Origin: Saccharibacillus endophyticus
GTDB taxonomy: Bacteria; Bacillota; Bacilli; Paenibacillales; Paenibacillaceae
Assembly: GCF_013185185.1 (NCBI RefSeq)
Contig: NZ_JAAZWE010000005.1
Coordinates: 124,001-188,000 of the forward strand
Direction of reading: 5' to 3'
Length of the DNA: 64,000 bases
How positions within the stretch are numbered: position 1 is the stretch's first letter; each line of letters opens with the position of its first letter. Under the pieces are notes generated by a model. That model searched no databases and was not told the DNA's origin. It saw nothing but the letters and a program-made list of their open reading frames with translations. Both the position numbers and the translations under genes were made by a program. Shown in pieces: positions 41,401 through 48,500 of the stretch.

Positions 41401-41455
41401 GCACAATAATGATCAAACAGACAGCCAATATGAGGATCAGCCACTTTTTCAACAT
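38411..41455 (-). CDS. Hybrid sensor kinase with two transmitters (HisKA and LytS type)
   Basis: A 1014-residue membrane kinase. After an N-terminal TM helix comes an extracellular beta-sandwich domain (about residues 40-190, LNGEWTFYPGRL, VPGAWND), then about seven TM helices (7TMR-DISM layout). The cytosolic part is HisKA with His435 (ANTSHELRTPLHG), HATPase (NLLGNAVKYTEQG, DTGIGIERE, GTGLGLSI), a receiver with Asp734 (VVTDWMMPGMSG), and finally a second, LytS-type transmitter with His825 (QIKPHFLYNALN) and its own ATPase (PLVENAVRHG, RVRDNGVGL). The start is ATG 41455 after GAGAGCG. It heads the operon with the Glu-receiver and SARP regulator. Confidence 0.88.
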   Translation of the reverse strand: MLKKWLILILAVCLIIIVPAVGLMDMMTSQRGLPRAEDGKVDLSGWDYAERGAATLNGEWTFYPGRLVDPADLTEKASGGTTLQVPGAWNDAMPDGPLGYGTYRLEIDLGQSFDEDFGLRVSNVRMASRVFLNGEEVGGSGMPSEDRALDIQKNVPYTGFVHLSGTKAVLAVQASNFSYASGGIFDSIVIGPESVILLDKQGDWIRDFASICGFFLPGMLFLLLYVLHKRELPQLFLGLFCMLTVIYVLTHGEKLLDYFLPNMPYMAMLKLQAVSSNLIYLFLIAYMDALIPGIIHKRVLQGYASLAILGAVLGLVLPMPIFSMMESLLLSVAFLSLAYTGWVMIRWVKKSAEDWYLVTLGLMSICVFILLNLIYLIAQADTRWLAIYELVLFVLAQTVLLIRRFVRAFADVERLSGRLLTLDGLKDEFMANTSHELRTPLHGIINIARSMLEGAAGPASAKQRENLAMIMTTGQRLSLLVGDILDFSNLKEGRIRLDVRTLHLPSVVRSVIEVMTYTLENRPIRIVQECPEDLPGVRMDEDRLRQILYNLLGNAVKYTEQGEIRIGASIDGDQVKVEVSDTGIGIERERWPDIFRRFERTDEALGMEGTGLGLSITRQLVELGGGRIWLDSTPGEGTSFFFTLPVSSSAPEASKTGVLAFAEELHSGGTVPEAPEFAVADAGRVLIVDDDPVNRRVLLNLLATAGYEAEAVSGGAEALILMEEKPGFELVVTDWMMPGMSGLELCRQLRERHTLAVLPILLLTARGLPEDIRAGFEAGASDFLSKPVDAGELRARVRTLIGMRRSAEEAIRTEMAFLQAQIKPHFLYNALNVIISACSTDPDKAIDLLIELSHYLRGSFDFHNRDRLVPLQKELELVEAYVALEQARFDDRLVFEYEADDLVGVFVPPLSIQPLVENAVRHGVMQRSAGGVVRLEIRDTGSTVSVRVRDNGVGLAPEDFDEIMAGRMGGVGLRNIHRRLSALHGAALRLESAFSEKESGTEIGFDLPKNLVLQ

Positions 41456-41710
41456 CGTATCGCTCTCATTTCTGTTCACCCGGACAAGGCGCATAAGGCC
41501 CTGCACGCGTTGTGATCGCTTGTTTGCATCATTCGAAAACGGATTTTCACTGAAGATTATACACGGTTTTTCCATTCGAAAGTTCCGATTTGCGTAGACG
41601 GCTCGCGCAAATTTGCGCAAAACGCGATTGCGGCCGTTCGGGCGACCTGCTACGCTAAATGCAACGAAACGCCAGGACCTTGTCAACGCTATAGGAAAGA
41701 AGGGGGCCGC

Positions 41711-42289
41711 ATGAAAAAGAATCCGCGCAAGAGGCAAATCGTTGAAGCGGCAGCACGAACGATTGCAGAAAAAGGCTACGAAAGTTCGTCGATCAAGGAG
41801 ATCGCGGCAGAGGCCGGGCTTCCCGCTCCCGGCCTGATTCATTACTACTTCAAAACCAAAGAAGAAATTTTGCGCGAGGTGGTCAAGCAGAGCCGCGAAC
41901 GGTACGAGGAGGAGTTCGGGGATACGATGCCGGGACGTTCATCCGAGCTGTTCGGAGCCGAGGAAGGCGCGCCCCGCAAGACCTCTGACGAGCACGGCCC
42001 GGAGTGGTACAAACTTCGTTATGAGTTTTTTGCCCAAGGATTACGGGATGCGACGCTTGCGGGCGATGTCTCGCAACTGCTGGAGGTCGGACGCGGAGGC
42101 ATCGCCGGCGTGCTGGATTCCGCGCTGCTTGGCCTCGGCGATCAGGAGCGCGAGTCTTTGTCCGCCATTCTTCTCGCCTGCTTCGACGGCCTTGCGCTTC
42201 AAAAGCTGCTTTATCCCGATTTGGATCTGGAGAAGACCTATGGGCTGCTGGAAACGATGATCCTGGATCGGTTTCCGGCAGCGGAGTAG
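41711..42289 (+). CDS. TetR-family transcriptional regulator
   Basis: A 192-residue TetR regulator. The N-terminal helix-turn-helix reads KRQIVEAAARTIAEKGYESS followed by IKEIAAEAGLPAPGLIHYYF and KTKEEILREVV, typical of the family. The C-terminal ligand domain is helical and not recognisable in detail. The start is ATG 41711 behind AAGAAGGGGG. It is divergent from the hybrid kinase gene with 255 bp between, and no transporter or enzyme is adjacent, so its target is unknown; autoregulation or control of the kinase operon is possible. Confidence 0.88.
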   Translation: MKKNPRKRQIVEAAARTIAEKGYESSSIKEIAAEAGLPAPGLIHYYFKTKEEILREVVKQSRERYEEEFGDTMPGRSSELFGAEEGAPRKTSDEHGPEWYKLRYEFFAQGLRDATLAGDVSQLLEVGRGGIAGVLDSALLGLGDQERESLSAILLACFDGLALQKLLYPDLDLEKTYGLLETMILDRFPAAE

Positions 42290-42361
42290 CGTTTCTCGGA
42301 AGTTGCGTTTGCGCGGGAAGCGAAATATCGCTTTTTCGCAAGCATGAACACCGAAGTCACT

Positions 42362-43318
42362 CTACGACTCATAGCGCTTCAACATATCGTGCAGCTCATT
42401 TCGAAGCAGAACGCGTAATTCCTCGGGTTCGACTACTTCAGCCGAAGCGCCCAAGCCGAGCACCAGCGGAAGCAGATCCTTGATCTGTCGCATTCGAAAA
42501 TGCAGCAAATATCCTTCATCGGCAGGTTCGATCCGTTCCAGATAGTAAGAGCGCAGTTCCTTCACCCGCTCCGCCGCGGAGCGGTCGGCGCGAATAACCG
42601 CTTGCAGCGTCCGATCATCCTTGCCCCGATAGTCTGACAAGCGAAAATCATCCGGCAGAAGGAAACGTTCCGGCTTGAGCTGCAAATCAGCGATACGGGA
42701 AACGCGGAAATGACGAATTTCGCGGCGACGGTCGCAGTACGCAATCAGCATCCAGACGCCGCGTACCAGCGCGATTCCATAAGGGTCGGCCGTGCGTCGC
42801 AGCTCCGGCGCGGCGATCGAATCTTCCTCGCCCGCTTTCGCATAGGCAAATTCGACTTTTCTTTTCTGCATTACGGCTTCCCGTAAAAGCTCGGCGCGTT
42901 CCAGCTCGGCTTCATCTTGCTCTGCTGCCCGATCCGGCGCCAGCCTGGCCGTCTCGCGCAAGTGTCGGACTTCCTCGCGCAGATTGGGCGGCAGGATATG
43001 CTCCAGCTTTTCCCCAAACGTCTCCGCTCCTCTACGCACTTTCCCCGCAAAATACCGCTTTGTCAGATCCGCTCCGATCAATGCCGCCAGCGCTTCGTCT
43101 TCGGTCAGCATGACAGGAGGCAGAAAATATCCTTCCACCAACGAATATCCGGTTCCCGGCGTACCGAGCAGCGGAACGCCCGCTTCGCTCAAAGCCTGCA
43201 TATCCCGATAAATCGTCCGAACGCTCGTCTCGAACGTCTCGGCCAGATCTTCTGCCCGAACCGTCCGTTCCCGTTGGAGGCGGAGCAAAATAGCCAACAT
43301 TCGATCGGTCTTGTTCAA
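42362..43318 (-). CDS. YafY-type regulator (HTH + WYL domain)
   Basis: A 318-residue regulator. Residues 1-60 form a DeoR-like winged helix (NKTDRMLAILLRLQRERTVR, RTIYRDMQALSEAGVPLLG). A WYL domain follows (about residues 140-230), with the typical PYGIALVRGVWMLIAYCDRR and REIRHFRVSRI segments, and then a C-terminal extension. WYL domains bind nucleic acid or nucleotide ligands and often control stress or defence genes. The start is TTG 43318, preceded by GGGGGAG; upstream ATG codons lie inside the next gene. No defence or CRISPR genes are adjacent. Confidence 0.85.
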   Translation of the reverse strand: MNKTDRMLAILLRLQRERTVRAEDLAETFETSVRTIYRDMQALSEAGVPLLGTPGTGYSLVEGYFLPPVMLTEDEALAALIGADLTKRYFAGKVRRGAETFGEKLEHILPPNLREEVRHLRETARLAPDRAAEQDEAELERAELLREAVMQKRKVEFAYAKAGEEDSIAAPELRRTADPYGIALVRGVWMLIAYCDRRREIRHFRVSRIADLQLKPERFLLPDDFRLSDYRGKDDRTLQAVIRADRSAAERVKELRSYYLERIEPADEGYLLHFRMRQIKDLLPLVLGLGASAEVVEPEELRVLLRNELHDMLKRYES

Positions 43319-43349
43319 TCGCTCTCCCCCTCGGACCACATCTCTATTT

Positions 43350-44133
43350 TTATTCCGCTGTTCGCTCTGCGAACCGAGTATCCAATAACCGACCGTTTTC
43401 TTTAAAACCGATCTTGCGGTATACGCCATTGGAATCCGGGTTCGCGCAGTCGGCATACAATACGGGCGTGATCCCTTCCGCGTTCAGGCGAAGGCAGATA
43501 TCGGATACCAAAGCGCTCGCGTAACCTTTCTTCCTAAACTCGCGCGGCGTATAGACTTCATTGATTCGGCGATATCTCGGAGAAGCCGGAGCCATGTTGG
43601 CCATCGCGACAGGCTCTCCGTTCGCTTCCCAGAAGTACAGATTGCCCGAAGAAGCCAGCTCCTCGGCTGCCCCGGCCAACGACGTCGGCGTCATCCGGCA
43701 AAACAATGCGCGTATTGCCTTCAACGCCCGACGGCGGACGTACCTCCCTGCAGACGTAGGATTCCAATTCCATATTCGATCGATAGTCCAAACCATGCGA
43801 CTGCGCATAGTGTTCAGCAAAAAAAACGACCGTCTCCGGCTTGCCGTGCACGCCGCCGAGTCGGATTCCCCGGCGATCCGTCTCCTGCATAAGCGCCAGC
43901 ATCCGCCGTTCGCGTTCTTTTTGATTCAGGCTCGAATCGATCCACAGCCAGCCGTTCCGCCCCGGAGTGCGCACGAAGAGCAGCCGATGATCCCCGGCCT
44001 TCAAACGAAGCGACGAAGGATCGGAAGCAATCCCGTGCACAAGATCATATCGGGCCTCGTCATCCGTAAACGGAGCCTGGTTGAGAACTGAATCCCCCGG
44101 CTCGAAATCGTACAATATTTCATTGCGTTTCAT
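43350..44133 (-). pseudogene. GNAT acetyltransferase, frameshifted
   Basis: A GNAT-family acetyltransferase in two frames. From ATG 44133 (MKRNEILYDFEPGD) the first frame encodes about 155 good residues up to LPDDADVVGR, then turns to nonsense. The next frame continues with AAEELASSGNLYFWEANGEP and the acetyl-CoA site EFRKKGYASALVSDICLRLN, ending at 43350. Deleting one base in the CCCC run at 43670-43673 (GGGG on the coding strand) restores a continuous 260-residue protein. The cause is a recent frameshift mutation, a sequencing error in a homopolymer, or programmed slippage. The ribosome binding site GGAGA precedes ATG 44133. Confidence 0.82.
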
Positions 44134-44163
44134 AGGGTCTTCTCCTTTTCCGTTAGTCGATTC

Positions 44164-44488
44164 GGATTCGCAAATAAGCAGCAATTAGACTCCGGTCATG
44201 AACGGCTCTTTGACCTGCGCGGTCACGACACCGGCTTCGATTCGGAGGCTCGGAACGGCTTTTGCAAATAAATGCTCAAACGAACATAGCGCTTCACAGG
44301 GTTCAAGCCCATAAGGATATGCATTTCTCGGTTCACCGCAAGAATTCCTTCTTTGGCCGATTGCAGCATAGCGCCGCTTTCTTTCCATGCACGCGAGATT
44401 TTATACGGTTCTACGCCGAACATCGGCGCAAAAAGAAGCCCTCCGATCGGATCGGAGAGCTTCAAGCTTGAAAAGGAACACGTTCGGA
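44164..44488 (-). other. Possible degraded coding sequence
   Basis: No intact gene is recognised in this gap. On the minus strand one frame has protein-like text (AWKESGAMLQSAKEGILAVN, reminiscent of a PAS-domain start), and a second frame ends with FEHLFAKAVPSLRIEAG. Neither has a ribosome binding site or full domain. It may be the remains of a sensory gene. The left end holds the short gap before the GNAT gene. Confidence 0.3.
44430..44463 (-). terminator. Terminator after the second SARP regulator
   Basis: On the minus strand GAAGCTCTCCGATCC pairs with GATCGGAGGGCTTC, followed by five T. Confidence 0.85.
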
Positions 44489-45502
44489 TCAAGAACGTTC
44501 AGCTGCAGACGCATGTTCGATCGGCATCAAGCTTGGCAGGACATGCGTCAAGTGGAGCCGCTGCAACATCGAATTTGCCTCTTCGTCCATTCCGTGCGAA
44601 CGGTAGAATCCGGCCAAGCGACAGGCGTTATCCAGCCACAGTTCCCTCAGTCTCAGACGCTCTTCCAACGCCCAGCCATACTCCGATTCCTGCAAGTAAT
44701 CTCCGGTATACGCGTTCAACACGGTCTCGTACCGGCTCGCGGTATCCCGGCCGAGCGAGGATAATGCAAGGAGCGATTGCTCCCATAGATCGACGTCAAG
44801 CCGAACCGTTCCGAGATCCAATCGATATCCCGCCGCCGGACCTCCTTTGGCGATCGTGATATGCAGTCCTTCGCTTTTCAACACCGCCCTGATGGTATAG
44901 ATCGTGTTATAGAGCTGCGCGGCTGCGCGCTCGGCATCGAATTCCGGCCACAGCAAGCGGAACAAGCTTTCCCGGCTGACCATATGTCCCCGATGATGCA
45001 ACAAGTAGGCGAACAATTCCTGCGCTTTGGTCGTTCTCCATCTCGGATAAGCCGTTTCCGAGTTCGGGCGCCGAATCGTGAGCGAGCCGAGACAAACAAG
45101 CCGCGAATCGGCAGCTCCGTCCGATATGGCCTGCGCGCCGTGCTCGGATCTTCGGCGGGCCATGCCGATCGTCCGCGCAAGACGGGTATGATCGACGGGC
45201 TTGCGCATATAGTCCAGAGGATATACCGTATAAGCTTCAAGCGCATGGCGATCCGAGCGCGCGGTAAATACGATATCGACCACGGGATCGGCCGCACGGA
45301 TTCGGGCCGCCAACTCCAACCCGCCGTTTGCTTGCGCGTCCAGATCGAGGAACACGATATCCGGTGCCCATTCTTTCAATCGTTCTTCGAGCCGGGCGCC
45401 TTTTTCCGACATGCCCACAACCTGAATTCCGTCCTCTTGCTCCAGCATTGCTTTTAAACGCAGCAGCTCCGTACGTTCTTCTTCTACCAGCAGCGCCCTC
45501 AT
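44489..45502 (-). CDS. Second SARP-type response regulator, atypical receiver
   Basis: A 337-residue regulator with the same layout as the 36763 gene: a receiver, a winged helix (RTTKAQELFAYLLHHRGHMV) and a shortened BTAD-like helical domain. The receiver keeps Asp53 (IVFLDLDAQANGG) and the switch lysine (YMRKPVD), but the acidic metal-binding pair is Glu7/Glu8 where most have Asp. It lacks about 45 residues of the C-terminal BTAD found in its relative. No kinase gene is adjacent; the hybrid kinase 3 kb away might serve both. The start is ATG 45502 with a GGGAAAGG-type ribosome binding site. Confidence 0.82.
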   Translation of the reverse strand: MRALLVEEERTELLRLKAMLEQEDGIQVVGMSEKGARLEERLKEWAPDIVFLDLDAQANGGLELAARIRAADPVVDIVFTARSDRHALEAYTVYPLDYMRKPVDHTRLARTIGMARRRSEHGAQAISDGAADSRLVCLGSLTIRRPNSETAYPRWRTTKAQELFAYLLHHRGHMVSRESLFRLLWPEFDAERAAAQLYNTIYTIRAVLKSEGLHITIAKGGPAAGYRLDLGTVRLDVDLWEQSLLALSSLGRDTASRYETVLNAYTGDYLQESEYGWALEERLRLRELWLDNACRLAGFYRSHGMDEEANSMLQRLHLTHVLPSLMPIEHASAAERS

Positions 45503-45540
45503 CTTTCATTCCCCTTTCCCGAAGGTGTAAGTCGGTGTAG

Positions 45541-45577
45541 CAAAAACCCCGCCCGGCTTTGCCGAAACGGGGATTTG
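45541..45577 (-). terminator. Terminator after the SLH protein gene
   Basis: On the minus strand CAAATCCCCG pairs with CGGGGTTTTTG, with an inner GGC/GCC stem, and a T run follows. Confidence 0.8.
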
Positions 45578-45586
45578 TACCGCTGT

Positions 45587-48500
45587 TTAATTTGCGGATG
45601 TCCATTCTTCTCCGCCATTGTCGCGGTCTGCGTAAGCATGATCCAATGCCGCTTCCATCAGATCGGCGTAAGCCCAATGTCCGGGCTGCGCATCCGGCCA
45701 GTTCGATGTCGGCGCGCCGTGCAGCGGTCCGCGTTCGAACAGACGGTTCAGAATCGTAACGGCTTCGCTGCGGGTCAACTCCTGCTGCGGGCGGAAAGTT
45801 CCGTCCGGGTAGCCCGTCATGATGCCCTTGCTTTGAACGGCGGCAATGATTCCGCCGGACCAACCGTCGGCACGCACGTCCGGGAACGAACCGGACGGCT
45901 CGCCCTTGCCGAGGCCCAGATAGTTGAACGCGATCGAAGCCATTTCTTCGCGCGTAATTGCGCCGTCAGGCTTGAAGCTGCCGTCGACATAGCCTTTCAT
46001 CCAGCCGGCTTCGACGACTTGCCCGATGTAATCGTGTGCCCAATAACGGTTGCGCGAATCGCTGAAGGCCGAAGCTTTCGCAGATGCCGTCGGCGATTCC
46101 AGCATGCCCAGGCGCGTCAGCATTGCCGCCATTTCGGCACGAATCACCTTATTGTCGGGACGCAGCGTGCCGTCCGTATAACCTTGGATATAAGCTTGGT
46201 GGTGCCGCGATTCGCCCAAATGCACGATCGTGAAGTTGCTGAACTTTTGAATCCCGAAGCGCAGGCCGAGTTTGTTGCTGCCCGCCGCGGCCTCATCCAT
46301 CGTCACGACTTCGCCGCGCACGACTTCCTTGGTTCCGTCGCTATGCTCGATATAGACGCCCAGTTCGCGCAGGAAACTCTCGCGTTCCGTCGCATTTGTC
46401 GGCAGCTTGGTTCCGTCCAAAGGCAGAACCAACGTAACCGGACGGCTCGAAATATTAGTCTCGATCGTCATCGGTCTGGAAACGACTCTCGCCGCTTCAT
46501 TGCCGCTCAGTTCGCGTACCACTTGTTCCGTGACGGCGCGATTCTCGACTTGCTGACGCTCTTGCTGCTGCTTGATCGGCACGAGGCGGAAGTACAGATC
46601 GTCCGTCCAACCTTGCAGCGAAGAAGCAGGTACGATCACGGTACCGTTCGGATTATGAATCTCCAAATCGATCGCGTTCTTTTGCAGCAGCGCCACGGTT
46701 TCTTTCGGAATATTAACATTCACTTCGGATACCGCATCGCTCGGGTCCGGAATCAAAATCCGGGCCGTCGGATCGTTTTTGGCCAGCGCCTTGTCGATCG
46801 CTTCCTGCGCCTTGGTCGGCGTGAAAACAACAAGGTCGCTTAGCGAGCCGTCGGCATTGGTGGTGCGTTCCAACTCGACCTTCGTGATGTCGCTCAGGTC
46901 CGCGGAGCCCGAAGCCACGTCCACGGAAATAATCTGCTTGGTCGGCGCCGTCGATACCGGAGGTGCCGAGACGACCGGAGGAGCAGACGGCTGGGAAGGC
47001 GGAACGACAGGCGTCGTCGGATTCGACGGTTCCGTCGATGCAAGGGTAAGTCCCGAGCGGGCCGCGTTCAGGCGACTCAGTGCCGCGTCAATCCGAGCTT
47101 GGGTAGCCGTTTTGTCATTCAAGACTTGCGCAGCTTCGTTCAAGGCTTGCTGCAATTCGTTCCAGGTCGCAGGCGTGTAAGATGTGCCGTTAAGATTCTC
47201 GCCGACGATCTCGTTGCTTCGTTGTTGAAGGGCCGTTTTGTCGGTTACGGTAAATTTACGCGTCTTTACTGCGGTTTGACCGTCTTTCACGGCGGTTACT
47301 TCCAACGTGTAGCTTCCCGGAGGAAGCTGCTGCTTCGAAGAGAAGCTCCAGTTTCCGGTTATCGGATCGATTACCGCGTCACCGCCTGCTCCGGTTACGA
47401 TATTGCCTTGCGCGTCGCGGATCACGACCGTCAACGACTCGGTGCCCGGTTCGGTCATGCCCGCGAACGATCCGTCGTAAACGACGCCCGTAACCGTGTC
47501 CGGCTGCGTGATCGTCAGAGCGGCGCCTAATCCGCTGTACGCCGTTTCGTCGAAGCTGCTTACAGAGCCGCCGTTCAGCCCTTTCAAACTTCCCGCTGCC
47601 TGGTCGTAAGACACTCCGACTTGATCGATATTCGTCAGATCGAGATCCGACGGAAGTCCGATCAGCACCCGAGTCGGGTCAAGCGGATCGATGGTAATGT
47701 TTGCCGGATCGATCAGAACGTCGGTGTTGCCCACTCGAACCGTAAAGCCTGCCGGCGTCCCGCCGTTAAAGGTCACGCCGCGATCCAAAGTGATCGCGAT
47801 GCGCGAGCCGGACACTGCTTTTTCCAACACCGCGTTTTCGAAAGTCGCTCCCTGCAGTTGCAGATCCTCATACGCTTCGGACAACTCCTCGAGCGCCTGA
47901 TCGATTTGTGCCTGCGAGGCTTGCGGATTGCCCAACTGATTTTTTGCCGTCGTCAGCTTGGCTTGCAGAGCCGTCCAACTTTCAGGCGTATAATCTTCTT
48001 GTTTCAGCGTTCCCAGGTCGCTATCGACCGAAGACACTTTCGTTCCCAGCGCCGTTTTGTCCGCATGCGCGAAGGTGAAGAAGTCTCCTTCGGACAGCTG
48101 GTTGCCGCTTAACGTGATCCGGCCGTTTTCATCCAGCGGGAGGAAACTCGCATTGCCGAGATTTTCCTGATCGCCGACCACCAGATAATATTGCTCCGGC
48201 TGCGAAACATCCCGCTGCGCGATACCCGCCTGGAGCGTTACGTCTTGATCGGTCCAGCCGCTCGTGTCGACTTTATGGAGGCGTTCCATCCGTTTGAGCG
48301 ACACGTCCTGAGCTTGTTCGATGCTTTGCGTGTAATCCGTGCTTGCCCCGTTATCGCCGAAAGTAAAGAAGGCAAGATCGGTAGCGAATTCATTCGGATT
48401 AGCCGAGTTGGTTGCCTTGATTTCGTTGCCCAACGCAAGGGTAACTAGAGCTCCTTCTTCTTGGGCTTTCGATTGTTTTTGCTTCAAGTCGCTGGCATCG

